A stretch of 64,000 nt of DNA. It comes from Brevundimonas sp. MYb52. Its GTDB lineage: Bacteria > Pseudomonadota > Alphaproteobacteria > Caulobacterales > Caulobacteraceae. Below are positions 18,608 through 27,652 of this stretch, one piece after another. The notes under the pieces were generated by a model, which saw only the letters and a program-made list of their open reading frames with translations, made no database searches and had not been told where the DNA came from. Made by a program: the position numbers and the translations under genes. The stretch lies in the NCBI RefSeq assembly GCF_002979535.1, contig NZ_PCPB01000011.1, positions 1 to 64,000 on the forward strand, written 5' to 3'. How positions within the stretch are numbered: the first letter of the stretch is position 1; every line of letters begins with the position of its first letter.

Positions 18608-20281
18608 CTACCGGGTCAACCGCCGACGTTCGACCGTCACACGCACCCACTCCACGGCGCAGAAGACGACGGCGATCAGACCCAGCCAGGCGGCGATGAC
18701 GAACATGGCGGCATAGCCCTGACGCTCGATCAGTTCGCCCAGGGCGCCGCGCCCCAAGGTGCCGATCAACAGGGCCAGAGAGGTAAAGACCGCGAACTGG
18801 ACCGCCCCGAACATCTTGTTCGACAGGGCCGACAGATAGGCGACGAAGGCCGCGCCCGCGAAGCCGCCGGCGATGTTCTCGCCCGCGATGGCCAGCATCA
18901 GTCGCGCCAGGGGCTCGCCCACATGGAACAGGCCGAACACCTTGTAGAGACCGCTGACCTGCATGAAGCCGTGGATGACCGGCGCGCCGAGCGCCAGATC
19001 CATCATCAGCAGATTGGTGGCCGCCGACAGGGCCGCGCCCAGCAGCAGGCTGGCCATGCGCCCGATGACCAACAGGGCCCAACCGCCCAGACCGATGCCA
19101 AGGATGGTCATGACGACGCCGAAGGTCTTGGACGCCAGGGCGATCTCGGTCTTGGTGTGACCCAGGGCGCCGCCCGTATCGCCCATATAGAAGGGAAAGG
19201 CGAACGGCCCCCAGACCCCGTCCGTGATGCGGTAGGTCAGGATCAGGCCCAGGACGATGATCGCGCCCCAGCCCAGACGCCCCATCAACTCGACCAGGGG
19301 CGCGAGGATGGCGTCATAGAGTGTGTTCAGCAGCGGCGGGGCCTCACGCTCGTCTTGGACCGGCCCGGTCTTGCCTCCGCGCCAGACGATCAACCCGGCC
19401 AGAGCCGCCGGAAGGATCACGGCGCCGCCGACGATCCACGGCCCCCATGTGGCGGTGAACTCGCCCGCACTCGGCGCCGGGGTGACGCTCAGCGCCGTGA
19501 CCATGAAACGGATCAGCATGAAGGCGGCCCAGGCCCAGGCGATCAGAGTGGCGGCCAGGGCGATCATGCGCAGACGCGGCGAACCGATGCGCTCGCGGGC
19601 GATGGCTTGTTTCGGCGCTGGCTTCGGCTCCGGCGCGATCAGGGTCCCGATCACCCCCAGCCCCATCAGGCCAGCGCCGATGACGAAGGTGGAAGACCAG
19701 CCGAAGCGATCCGCCAGCAACAGGGCGCCGGCGCCGCCGACCAGGGCCGCAGTGCGGAAGCCCAACTGGTAGACGGTGGACAGCAGATCCACCGGGACGC
19801 GTTCGTCGGCGACTTCGATCCGCCAGGTGTCGATGACGATGTCCTGGGTCGCCGAGGCGAAGGCGCCCAGCGCCGCCGCCCCGGCCAGCAGGGCAATGGC
19901 GCCCGTGCCCGGATGCGACAGGGCGATGGTCAGCAGGGCGCCGACCAGAACCACCTGGCACAGGATCAGCCAGGACCGGCGCCGCCCCATTCTTCCAATG
20001 ATCGGCGGCGTCAGGCCGACCGAGGGCGACCAGAGGAATTTGAAGGCGCCGAACAGACCCACCCAGGACAGGACGCCGATGGTGGCCACCGACACGCCCG
20101 CATCCGACAGCCAGGCGTTCAGGGTGCCGAACAGCATGGCGAAGGGCAGGCCGGCGGAGAAGCCCAGCAGCAGCATGGCCAGGGTGCGGCGCTCACGGAA
20201 GGCCGCCTTCAGAACGCCCAGACCTTTCGGCGACGGCTGCAGTGCCGCAACCTCGGAAGCGGGCGTCTTCGTGTCGGTCAT
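18608..20281 (-). CDS. ampG: AmpG-like MFS muropeptide permease
   Basis: The 557-residue protein is a major-facilitator-family permease with about 12-14 membrane helices. The N-terminal half carries AmpG hallmarks: LLLGFSAGLPFAMLFGTLNAWLSDAGVSVATIG, KFLWSPSVG and GAFASATQDIVIDTWRIE. AmpG imports anhydromuropeptides for cell-wall recycling, and this traffic controls AmpC beta-lactamase in organisms with AmpR. A hydrophilic N-terminal leader (about 30 residues) and a large central loop (around 215-320, PEPKPAPKQAIARERIG and onward) make it longer than the ~490-residue E. coli AmpG. It converges with maeB, and no ampR/ampC is seen nearby. Assignment as an AmpG relative is good; exact substrate is inferred. 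Confidence 0.86.
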   Translation of the reverse strand: MTDTKTPASEVAALQPSPKGLGVLKAAFRERRTLAMLLLGFSAGLPFAMLFGTLNAWLSDAGVSVATIGVLSWVGLFGAFKFLWSPSVGLTPPIIGRMGRRRSWLILCQVVLVGALLTIALSHPGTGAIALLAGAAALGAFASATQDIVIDTWRIEVADERVPVDLLSTVYQLGFRTAALVGGAGALLLADRFGWSSTFVIGAGLMGLGVIGTLIAPEPKPAPKQAIARERIGSPRLRMIALAATLIAWAWAAFMLIRFMVTALSVTPAPSAGEFTATWGPWIVGGAVILPAALAGLIVWRGGKTGPVQDEREAPPLLNTLYDAILAPLVELMGRLGWGAIIVLGLILTYRITDGVWGPFAFPFYMGDTGGALGHTKTEIALASKTFGVVMTILGIGLGGWALLVIGRMASLLLGAALSAATNLLMMDLALGAPVIHGFMQVSGLYKVFGLFHVGEPLARLMLAIAGENIAGGFAGAAFVAYLSALSNKMFGAVQFAVFTSLALLIGTLGRGALGELIERQGYAAMFVIAAWLGLIAVVFCAVEWVRVTVERRRLTR

Positions 20282-20324
20282 GCAGGTCTCCGGCGGGACG
20301 CCGCCGGAAAACGGGCGGTCGTGG

Positions 20325-21872
20325 TTACTGAGCCCCGACCTTGGCGCGGTTGCCGACGTTCGTCCAGCGGATCAGGGCGGCGCGCAGGGCGTCGGCCTCC
20401 AGCGGCTTGGTCAGATGATCGTTCATGCCCGCCTCCAGACAGGCGATCCGGTCCTCCGCGAAGGCGTTGGCCGTCAGGGCGATGATGGGGGTGCGTTCCC
20501 CACGCTCGCGCAGCGCGCGCGCCGCTGCCGGGCCATCCATGCGCGGCATCCGCATGTCCATGAAGATCAGATCGAAGCGGGCCTCTTTGAGCGTCAGCAG
20601 GGCCTCATGGCCGTCCGCCGCCGTCTGAACCACGCAGCCCTCGCGGCGCAGCAGGGTCTTGGCCAGCAGGGCGCCGACCGGATTGTCCTCGACCAATAGG
20701 ACCCGCAGCCCCTTGAAGGCGACGGGCGTGACACGGTCGTCGTCCTGACCGCGTCCGACCGCAACCGTCAGCCCCTTGCGACGGCCCGCGGCCGCCAGCA
20801 CCCTTTCAGCAAGGGAGGCGCGGCGCAGGGGCTTGATCAGATAGCCGTGAAAACCGGCCGCCCGGTAGCGGTCGACCAGATCACGCTCGCTGGGCTTCAA
20901 CAGAATGATGGCCTCGCCCTGCGACGGCTTGACCATCAGGGCGCCGTCCTCGGCCATGGCGTGGTCGATCAGGGTCACCCCTGCCTGACGCGCGACACGG
21001 CCGCCCGAGGCCTCGATCTGGGCGGTCGCCGCCTGGCGCACGAAGGGATCGGGGGTGCGCACCGCCACGGCCACGCCGTCCAACAGACGGGCGCGCGGGG
21101 CGGTTTCGGCGACCGGGAAGGGGGCCTCGAAGCGGAAACGAGCGCCGAGGCCGTCCGGCCTATCGCTCACGGCGACCGTGCCGCCCATGGCCTGGGCCAG
21201 ACGCCGGACCACGGCCAGGCCCAGACCGGCGCCGTCGAAACGGGCGGCGTCCGAGGCGTCGGCGTGGCCGAACTCGTCGAAGATGCGGCCGCGCGCCTCT
21301 TCCGGCACGCCAGGGCCGCTGTCATCGACGACAAAGGCCAGACGCGGGCGCGCGGCGGTCCCGCCGGCGCGCTCAACCGTCAGGCGGACCCCGCCGCGGT
21401 CGGTGAACTTCACCGCATTGCCGGCCAGGTTGAACAGGACCTGACGCAGACGGCCCTCGTCGGCGATGACGTCGGGCGCATCGGCGGCGACGGACCAGAC
21501 GATCTCCAGCCCCTTGTCGTGGGCCTTGGGGCTGAGCAGTTCGGCCACGCCGCGCGTCAGGCCTTCCAGATCGACAGGAGCGGGATCGAACTCCAGCGCC
21601 CCGGCTTCAAGGCGAGCGAAATCCAGCAGGTCGTTGACCAGACCCAACAGATGCTCAGCCGACTTCTGCGCCGCCTCGGCATAGGCGCGCTGGGCCCCGT
21701 CCAGCTTGGTCCTCGAGAGCAGGCCCAGCATGCCGATCACCCCGTTCAGAGGGGTGCGCATCTCATGGCTCATGAGCCGTAGGAACTGCTGTTCCGGCGC
21801 GCCCGACGGCGCTCCGGGGGGGGCGGCGGGCGTAATCTCGGTCGGTGCGTGCGTTCTGCGTGCCTGTCCCAT
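20325..21872 (-). CDS. Soluble hybrid histidine kinase with two receiver-like domains
   Basis: The product (515 residues) lacks membrane segments and starts with a proline-rich leader. The DHp domain has the H-box FLRLMSHEMRTPLNGVIGML, and the ATPase domain has the N-box NLAGNAVKFT, G1 VDDSGPGVP and G2 FDGAGLGLAVVRRLA. A degenerate receiver-like segment (about 275-375) keeps the lysine in HGYLIKPLRR but lacks the acidic pair. The C-terminal receiver is canonical: VLLVEDNPVGALLAKTLL, phospho-acceptor FMDMRMPRMDG and LTKPLEADAL. The gene stands alone between ampG and yifB; its partner is unknown. I chose ATG 21872 (MGQARRT); ATG 21893 is seven codons earlier. Confidence 0.9.
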   Translation of the reverse strand: MGQARRTHAPTEITPAAPPGAPSGAPEQQFLRLMSHEMRTPLNGVIGMLGLLSRTKLDGAQRAYAEAAQKSAEHLLGLVNDLLDFARLEAGALEFDPAPVDLEGLTRGVAELLSPKAHDKGLEIVWSVAADAPDVIADEGRLRQVLFNLAGNAVKFTDRGGVRLTVERAGGTAARPRLAFVVDDSGPGVPEEARGRIFDEFGHADASDAARFDGAGLGLAVVRRLAQAMGGTVAVSDRPDGLGARFRFEAPFPVAETAPRARLLDGVAVAVRTPDPFVRQAATAQIEASGGRVARQAGVTLIDHAMAEDGALMVKPSQGEAIILLKPSERDLVDRYRAAGFHGYLIKPLRRASLAERVLAAAGRRKGLTVAVGRGQDDDRVTPVAFKGLRVLLVEDNPVGALLAKTLLRREGCVVQTAADGHEALLTLKEARFDLIFMDMRMPRMDGPAAARALRERGERTPIIALTANAFAEDRIACLEAGMNDHLTKPLEADALRAALIRWTNVGNRAKVGAQ

Positions 21873-21941
21873 ATCCGCCACCCTAGAGCCCAAGAGTTAA
21901 GCGTGACCGAACGCAGATTTCAGCCCTCAAAAGGCCACGCT

Positions 21942-23528
21942 TCAGAAGGCTGGCGCCTCGCTGCGATGGGCGGTCTGCCGGTCGAAGTCGCCCTGAGCTC
22001 CAACGGTGGTGCGGCGATACATCAGGGCTTCGGCGACATGGCGTCGCAGCACCCCGGTCGAGCCGTCCAGGTCGGCGATGGTGCGCGCCAGCCGCAGGGT
22101 CCGGGTCCACCCCCGCGCCGTCAACCCGCCGGCCTCGCCCGCCCGCATCAGCAGGGCCCGGCCTGCGTCATCCGGCGCCGCGAAGCGATCCAGGGTCTCG
22201 CCCGAGGCGCGGGCGTTGATCGCCTGATCGCGCGCCTTCTCCGAGTCGAATCCGGCTTCCCGGACGCGTTCCTCCTGCTGGGCGCGGGCTGTGGCCACGC
22301 GGGCGGCGGCCTCGACCGTGCCCTCAGCGGGCGGAGGCAGGGCCATGTCGGCGGCGGTGACCGGCGGCGTCTCCACCGTCAGGTCGATGCGGTCGAACAT
22401 CGGGCCGGAGATGCGGTTCTGGTAATCCTTCTGGCAGCGAGGAGCCTTGCCGCAGGCGCCGCGCCCGGCCCCGCCCAGGCCGCAGCGGCAGGGGTTCATC
22501 GCCGCCACCAGCTGGAACCGCGCCGGATAGCGGACATGGGCGTTGGCGCGCGCCACCACGATCTCGCCCGTCTCCAGCGGCTGACGCAGGCTGTCCAGCG
22601 CCTGGGCGGAATATTCCGGCAGTTCATCAAGAAACAGCACGCCGTTGTGCGCCAGCGAGGCTTCGCCCGGCTTGGCCCGCAAACCGCCCCCGGTCAGGGC
22701 GGCCATGGAGGCTGAATGGTGCGGCGCGCGGAAGGGCCGGTCGCGGGTCAAGGCGCCACGCTGGATCAGGCCCGCCACCGACCAGACCATCGAAGTCTCC
22801 AGCAGTTCCTGCGGCGTCAATGGCGGCAAGAGGCCCGGCAGACGCTGGGCCATCATCGACTTGCCCGAGCCGGGCGGGCCGACGAACAGCAGGTTGTGGC
22901 CGCCGGCCGCGGCGATCTCCAGCACTCGTTTGGCGCTCTCCTGACCCTTGACCTCGCGCAGGTCCGGCACGGCGCCGCCCGCCGTCACCGGGCCGGGCTC
23001 GGGCGGGCGCAGGATCTGCGTGCCGCGAAAATGATTGATCAGGCCGATCAGAGAGCGGGGCGCCAGGATGGCGGTCTCCCCGGCCCAGGCCGCCTCGGGG
23101 CCGTTGGCCTCGGGACAGATGAGGCCCAGCCCCATGGCGCCAGCGGCCATGGCCGCAGGCAGGGTTCCGCCCACCGCCGCGATCTGGCCGTCCAGGCCCA
23201 GCTCGCCGACCGCCGCCCAGCCGTCGAGGGCGTCCGGCGCGATCACCCCCATGGAGGCCAGCAGGGCCAGGGCGATGGGCAGGTCGAAATGGCTGCCTTC
23301 CTTGGGCAGGTCTGCTGGGGCCAGGTTGGCGATGACCTTCTTGGGCGGCAGGGCCAGGCCGATGCCGGCGAAGGCCCCGCGCACCCGCTCGCGGCTCTCG
23401 GCCACCGCCTTGTCCGGCAGGCCGACGATGGCGAAGGCCCCAGCGGGGGTCGCCACCTGTTGCACCTCGACATCGACCCGTCGCGCCTCGACCCCGTCGA
23501 AGGCGACTGTCACCACGCGCGCGACCAT
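21942..23528 (-). CDS. comM: YifB/ComM family Mg-chelatase-like AAA+ ATPase
   Basis: This 528-residue ATPase belongs to the YifB/ComM family; in naturally transformable bacteria ComM is a hexameric helicase that drives branch migration during recombination. The N-terminal Lon-like domain shows VVTVAFDGVEARRVDVEV, IVGLPDKAVAESRERVR and VIANLAPADLPKEGSHFDLPIAL. The AAA+ core has Walker A GPPGSGKSMMAQRLPG, Walker B GVLFLDELPEY and FRAPHHSASMAALTGGG. A cysteine cluster (CRCGLGGAGRGACGKAPRC) is present before the C-terminal helical domain, as in the family. The start at 23528 (MVARVV) fits family N-termini. It is the last gene of the leftward rsmI-to-yifB region. Confidence 0.95.
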   Translation of the reverse strand: MVARVVTVAFDGVEARRVDVEVQQVATPAGAFAIVGLPDKAVAESRERVRGAFAGIGLALPPKKVIANLAPADLPKEGSHFDLPIALALLASMGVIAPDALDGWAAVGELGLDGQIAAVGGTLPAAMAAGAMGLGLICPEANGPEAAWAGETAILAPRSLIGLINHFRGTQILRPPEPGPVTAGGAVPDLREVKGQESAKRVLEIAAAGGHNLLFVGPPGSGKSMMAQRLPGLLPPLTPQELLETSMVWSVAGLIQRGALTRDRPFRAPHHSASMAALTGGGLRAKPGEASLAHNGVLFLDELPEYSAQALDSLRQPLETGEIVVARANAHVRYPARFQLVAAMNPCRCGLGGAGRGACGKAPRCQKDYQNRISGPMFDRIDLTVETPPVTAADMALPPPAEGTVEAAARVATARAQQEERVREAGFDSEKARDQAINARASGETLDRFAAPDDAGRALLMRAGEAGGLTARGWTRTLRLARTIADLDGSTGVLRRHVAEALMYRRTTVGAQGDFDRQTAHRSEAPAF

Positions 23529-23604
23529 AGGCTCCCTCCTGCGGACCAAGAGGGAACAAATCACGAACTCATAGCAACTGCAAGAGCGTCGTTATGTCAC
23601 CAGA

Positions 23605-24291
23605 TCAAGGCAGATCGGCTTCCGGCGCCAGGGTGTGGATCACCTCGCCCGCCGCATTGAGGAACTGGATGGCGCCAAAGCCTTCTTCCGTCACCGTCAT
23701 GCGAACGCGCGGTCTGTCATGCTTGTCGGACAGGGCGACTGCGGGCGTGCCGTCGGCGGCGACCGACAGCCGCATCCGCGTCGGCGTCTGCACGCCGGGC
23801 ACGAGAGCGTCGCCCAGACCCGGCTCACGGATCAAGGGCGGCGCCTGGTTGATGACGAAGCTGACCGCGCCGTCCGGCGACACGCGCCAGCCGATGGCGT
23901 CCATAGCCGGGTGATCCAGGGCCAGCACCGCCATACCGCCGTCCACATCCGCCGTGCCGAAGCCCCCGCGCTCGCTGCCCTTGTCGTCATAGAGGATCAG
24001 GCCGGCGACATTGAAGGCGCGCTTGTACTGGATGCCGTCGATGATCGGGGCGGGCGTGGCGCCTGACAGGGTCATGCGAATGGTCCCATCGGCGTCGACG
24101 ATGTCGATGCGGCGGGCGGTGATGCGGTCGTGATCCGGCGTCTCGACGCGGGTCTGGGGGGTGCGGGTCTCGATGATCCGCTCCAGCACCTCCATCGACG
24201 GGCGTTTCGGCGCCGCCTCCTGAGCCGAGGCCGGCGCGGCGATAAGCAGGGTCAAGGCGGTCAGCGCGCCGGCGGTCGTCGTTCTGGTCAT
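23605..24291 (-). CDS. Hypothetical exported protein, cotranscribed with gshB
   Basis: The 228-residue product has a clear signal peptide (RTTTAGALTALTLLIAAPASAQ) and a soluble beta-rich remainder. Recurring segments of the kind RIDIVDADGTIRMTLSG, AGLILYDDKGSERGGFGTAD and RLSVAADGTPAVALSDKHDRPRVRMTV look like repeated beta hairpins. The repeated D-x-x-G-x-x-R-x-x-L pattern suggests three or four related units. I do not recognise an annotated family. It starts 26 nt downstream of gshB on the same strand, so it is probably in the gshB transcript and acts in the periplasm or outer envelope. No cysteines or catalytic motif are evident. Confidence 0.75.
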   Translation of the reverse strand: MTRTTTAGALTALTLLIAAPASAQEAAPKRPSMEVLERIIETRTPQTRVETPDHDRITARRIDIVDADGTIRMTLSGATPAPIIDGIQYKRAFNVAGLILYDDKGSERGGFGTADVDGGMAVLALDHPAMDAIGWRVSPDGAVSFVINQAPPLIREPGLGDALVPGVQTPTRMRLSVAADGTPAVALSDKHDRPRVRMTVTEEGFGAIQFLNAAGEVIHTLAPEADLP

Positions 24292-24316
24292 GGGGTCCCC
24301 TCCCGTTGTGCGCGCC

Positions 24317-25267
24317 CTAGCGGGCTTCGCGCGTCTTCCTTTCGATCACGTCCCACATCAGGGCCGTCGCATCGACGCCCGAGAACTTCAGCAGTTGCTG
24401 GGCGCCGGTGGGCGAGGTGACGTTGATCTCGGTCAGGTAGTCGCCGATCACGTCGATGCCGACGAAGATCAGGCCGCGTTCCTTCAGATAGGGGCCGATG
24501 GCGGCGCAGATTTCCAGGTCGCGCGGGGTCAGTTCGACCGGGGCCGCCGTGCCGCCGACGCGCAGGTTCGAGCGCACCTGATCCTTGGCCGGGATGCGGT
24601 TGATGGCGCCGACCGCCTCGCCGTCGATCAGGATGATGCGTTTGTCGCCCTTGGACACGGCGGGGATGAATTTCTGGATCACCAGGGGGTCGCGCGACCC
24701 GGCGGCGTGAATCTCGATCAGGGCTTCCAGATTGGGATCGTCGGCCTTCAGCCGCACCACGCCCGACCCGGCGGCGCCGTGCAGGGGCTTGAGCACCACG
24801 TCGCCGTGGCGGCGGTGGAAGTCGACCAGGGCGACCGGGTCGGACGACACCAGGGTCGGCGGCTGCAGGCCGGGGAAGAGGGTGGCGATCAGCTTCTCGG
24901 GCGCCGAGCGCACCTCTGCGGGATTGTTGACCACCAGGGTCTTCGGATGCACCCGCTCCAGCAGATAGGTGGCGGTGACATAGGCCATGTCGAAAGGCGG
25001 GTCCTGACGCATCAGGATGACGTCCACGTCCTCAGCCAGATCAAGGACCACCTCGGGGCCGAAGTCGGCGTGCTCGCCCTGGACCGCGTTCACCGTCACC
25101 GGGCGGGCGCGGCAGAACAGGCGGCCTTCGTCCAGCGCCAGGGTGCGGAAGTCGTAGATCCACAGCTTGTGGCCGCGCGCCTGACCCGACAGGGCCATCA
25201 GGAAGGTGGTGTCGGACTCGACGTTCACCGCCTCGAGCGGGTCCATCTGGATGGCGACTTTCAGCAT
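24317..25267 (-). CDS. gshB: Glutathione synthetase
   Basis: GshB joins gamma-glutamylcysteine and glycine using ATP, the second step of glutathione synthesis. The 316-residue length equals E. coli GshB. The N-terminal segment [23 protein letters not shown] is diagnostic. The ATP-grasp core shows [67 protein letters not shown] and [21 protein letters not shown]. The start codon is at 25267. Upstream (25268-25423) is a 156-bp gap filled by two hairpin repeats that separate it from the SirB1-like gene. gshA is not in the window. Confidence 0.97.
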   Translation of the reverse strand: MLKVAIQMDPLEAVNVESDTTFLMALSGQARGHKLWIYDFRTLALDEGRLFCRARPVTVNAVQGEHADFGPEVVLDLAEDVDVILMRQDPPFDMAYVTATYLLERVHPKTLVVNNPAEVRSAPEKLIATLFPGLQPPTLVSSDPVALVDFHRRHGDVVLKPLHGAAGSGVVRLKADDPNLEALIEIHAAGSRDPLVIQKFIPAVSKGDKRIILIDGEAVGAINRIPAKDQVRSNLRVGGTAAPVELTPRDLEICAAIGPYLKERGLIFVGIDVIGDYLTEINVTSPTGAQQLLKFSGVDATALMWDVIERKTREAR

Positions 25268-25286
25268 GGGTAGTCCTTAGTAAGAG

Positions 25287-25372
25287 GCGCTATCGCTCGC
25301 GCCGCGGGCGCTCGCTGCTTGAGCTAGTTTTAGTGCGCTATGCTCGCGTCGCGGACGATCACGGCTTGAGCG
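25287..25372. repeat. Two REP-like hairpin elements (GCTCAAG...TAGCGC family)
   Basis: Two copies stand side by side upstream of gshB: 25287-25324 and 25335-25372. Read on the minus strand each begins GCTCAAGC and ends AGCGC. The first has a good stem (GCGAGCGCC / GGCGCGAGC-like); the second is more degenerate. They belong to the family also seen at about 49.9, 54.4, 55.2 and 55.9 kb. They occupy most of the gap, leaving little room for a separate gshB promoter. Confidence 0.7.
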
Positions 25373-25423
25373 CCGAAGCGCGCTAGCTCCTACTTGATGG
25401 CGCAGGATGCGTACCGCAAGGCT

Positions 25424-26236
25424 TCAGTTCAGGCGCATCCGCACCCGGTCCATGCTGGCGCGGTGGGCGTCGGCGGGGCCGTCGATGGCGCGGGCGCGCG
25501 ACAGGGCCTGCAGCGCTCCGGTCAAAGCGCCCTGTTTCTCACGGGCGGCGGCGACGTCAAGCCAGGGCCGGTGATCTTCCGGGTCCAGCAGGGCGCGGCG
25601 CAGGGCCGAGCGCTCCGCCCCCTCATAGTCCTCAGCCAGCAAGGCGCGAGTGAAGAGAAGGTTCTGCAGACGGATCAAGGCCTGGCGATCGCTGACCGGG
25701 GCCATCAGCAGGTCCAGCCGGTCGGCCACATGCGGCGTCAGTCCCGCCAGCAGGGCGCGCCGCGTCAACTCGCTAGGCAGGACCAGACGACCCTGGCTGA
25801 AGGGGTCCAGCGCCACCGGCCCCTCGGGCGTCTCCACGCGCAAGAGAACATGTCCGGGGAAGTCCACCGCCGCCGCCTTCAGCCCTGCACGCCGTGCCGC
25901 GTCCAGATAGAAGACCACCAGGGCCGCCGACAGGCCGCGCCGCCGTTCGGCCACGTCGATGACGTCGGTGTTGCCCGGATGATCATAGTTCAGAAGATCG
26001 CCGTTCAGACGCAGGTCGCAGGCCATGGTCTCGGCCAGGGCGTCGTCGGGACTTTCGTTGGCTGCGCGTTCCTTGACCCGCTGGGCGGCCTGATCGGCCA
26101 GCAGCCGGACCGGTTCGGGATCGCGGAACGGGTAGTCGTGAATGGCGCAGGCGATGGCGCAGGCGAGCAGCGGGAAGCCGTCGTCCTGGGCGGTTCCCGC
26201 CTGAGTCAGAATGATCTCGGCCTCGTCGCGGGTCAC
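25424..26236 (-). CDS. SirB1/transglutaminase-like family protein
   Basis: This 270-residue protein matches the SirB1 family (transglutaminase-like N-terminal domain plus TPR-like C-terminus). Recognisable parts are FPLLACAIACAIHDYPFRDPEP and the helix with LAETMACDLRLNGDLLNYDHPGNTDVIDVAERRRGLSAALVVFYLDAARRAGLKAAAVDFPGHVLLRV. A short repeat-like helical end follows (LLAEDYEGAERSALRRALLDPEDHRPWLDVAAAREKQG). No signal peptide is seen. Its start overlaps the stop of yraN by 4 bp (ATGA), indicating coupled translation in the rsmI-yraN operon. The family's biochemical function is not established. Confidence 0.82.
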   Translation of the reverse strand: MTRDEAEIILTQAGTAQDDGFPLLACAIACAIHDYPFRDPEPVRLLADQAAQRVKERAANESPDDALAETMACDLRLNGDLLNYDHPGNTDVIDVAERRRGLSAALVVFYLDAARRAGLKAAAVDFPGHVLLRVETPEGPVALDPFSQGRLVLPSELTRRALLAGLTPHVADRLDLLMAPVSDRQALIRLQNLLFTRALLAEDYEGAERSALRRALLDPEDHRPWLDVAAAREKQGALTGALQALSRARAIDGPADAHRASMDRVRMRLN

Positions 26237-26661
26237 GCGATGTCCGTTCCTGTGGTCGTCACCCCGCGAAGATGACGCGGAAATCGTCCGGGAGCCAGCG
26301 CCACCATATCAATCCGCAGGTTCAGCCCCTGCAATGAGGGCCGGCTGCGGGCCACGGCGGCGCCGGCGACGGCCAGACGACCGTGTTGTTCCGACCCCAG
26401 CGCCAGAATGGCGGCCTCGATCGTGCGCCGTCGCTTGACCTCGACCACCGCCAGGGTGCCGCCCCGTTTGGCCAGAATATCGATCTCGCCGCCGCGCCCC
26501 TTCAGACGAAAGGCCAGGATTTGATAGCCCTTGAGCATCAGCCAGGCAGCGGCGATCCATTCGGCGCTGTGGCCTTCGCGATGCGACCGCCCGCCCAGCG
26601 CCTGACGCCAGCCCGCTTTCGGCTGACGCGGCGACGGACCGGGGCGCAGGCGGGGCTTCAC
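26233..26661 (-). CDS. yraN: YraN/UPF0102 family endonuclease-like protein
   Basis: The 142-residue protein has the UPF0102 signature: G-x-x-AEW-x-A-AWLMLKGYQILAFRLKGRGGEIDILAKRGGTLAVVEVKRR. This forms a Holliday-junction-resolvase-like nuclease core with acidic residues E and D in GGEIDI and the EVK triad. Family members are small restriction-endonuclease-fold proteins of uncertain role. The basic N-terminus (KPRLRPGPSPRQPKAGWRQ) may bind nucleic acid. It overlaps rsmI upstream and the SirB1-like gene downstream, each by 4 bp. The rsmI-yraN-gshB neighbourhood is common in proteobacteria. Confidence 0.9.
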   Translation of the reverse strand: MKPRLRPGPSPRQPKAGWRQALGGRSHREGHSAEWIAAAWLMLKGYQILAFRLKGRGGEIDILAKRGGTLAVVEVKRRRTIEAAILALGSEQHGRLAVAGAAVARSRPSLQGLNLRIDMVALAPGRFPRHLRGVTTTGTDIA

Positions 26662-27533
26662 CGGCCCTGCATTTCCAACGCCCGCTTGTAGAGCGGTTTG
26701 CGGGGAAGATTGAGCGCCTTGGACACCTCGGCGGCGGCCTCGCCCGGCGGCAGGCGGGTCATGGCCTCGGCCAGGGCCGCATCGGCGTCGGCGGCGCTGG
26801 CGACCTCGGCCTCGCCGGGGCCCACGACCACGACGATCTCGCCCTTGGGCGCGTCGCAGCGCGGGTCGACGGCCAGTTCGGACAGGGTGCCGCGCACGGC
26901 CTCCTCATAGAGCTTGGTCAGTTCGCGGGTGACAGCGGCGGGGCGGTCGCCCAGGACCTCGGCCATGTCGGTCAGGCTGTCCTTCAGACGCGGACCGCTC
27001 TCGAAGAAGACCAGGGTCTGACGTCCGGTCCGCAACTCCTCCAGCATGGTCTTTCTTGCCCCCGACTTGGGCGGCAGGAAACCGGCGAACAGCACCCGAT
27101 CAGCCGGCTGCCCCGCCAGACACAGGGCGGCCAGCAGGCTGGAGGCGCCGGGGATGGGATGGACAGGCAGGCCCTCGGCGATGGCTGCGCGAGCCACGAC
27201 ATAGCCGGGGTCCGACACCAGGGGCGTGCCGGCGTCCGACACCAGAGCCACGACCTCGCCCGCCTTCAGCCGCTCGACCGCGATCTCGGCGGCGCGCGCC
27301 GAAGCATGATCGTCGCAGCGTTCCAGCTTGGCGCGAAGCCCATAGGCGGTCAGCAGCTTGGCCGTGACGCGGGTGTCTTCGGCCAGGACCAGGTCGGCGG
27401 CGGCCAGGACGTCCAGCGCCCGTAGCGTCATGTCGCGCAGATTGCCGATGGGCGTGGCCACCAGATAGAGGCCCGGCGCGACAGAGCGTGCGGGCGGGGC
27501 GGTCGGCGGGAACAGGGAGGCGTCTGAAGACAT
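26658..27533 (-). CDS. rsmI: 16S rRNA (cytidine1402-2'-O)-methyltransferase RsmI
   Basis: RsmI 2'-O-methylates C1402 in the decoding centre of 16S rRNA. The 291-residue protein is a tetrapyrrole-methylase-fold SAM enzyme. It shows GLYLVATPIGNLRDMTLRALDVL, LVLAEDTRVTAKLLTAYGL, VALVSDAGTPLVSDPGYVVARAA and HPIPGASSLLAALCLAG, then VLFAGFLPPKSGARK. These are the standard RsmI motifs in the standard order. The C-terminal segment LPRKPLYKRALEMQGR is also typical. This is the first gene of a leftward operon, divergent from the alpha/beta hydrolase with a 119-bp shared upstream region. Confidence 0.97.
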   Translation of the reverse strand: MSSDASLFPPTAPPARSVAPGLYLVATPIGNLRDMTLRALDVLAAADLVLAEDTRVTAKLLTAYGLRAKLERCDDHASARAAEIAVERLKAGEVVALVSDAGTPLVSDPGYVVARAAIAEGLPVHPIPGASSLLAALCLAGQPADRVLFAGFLPPKSGARKTMLEELRTGRQTLVFFESGPRLKDSLTDMAEVLGDRPAAVTRELTKLYEEAVRGTLSELAVDPRCDAPKGEIVVVVGPGEAEVASAADADAALAEAMTRLPPGEAAAEVSKALNLPRKPLYKRALEMQGR

Positions 27534-27652
27534 GCCCCATCCTAATGGGCGTCACCCTGTCGTGAAACCCGCCAGTTCTGGGAACCGGGCTCCAATTGAG
27601 GCGCTCATGTGTCCGAGCGGCTACGAAACCGCCAAGCTTAGGAAACGCACCC

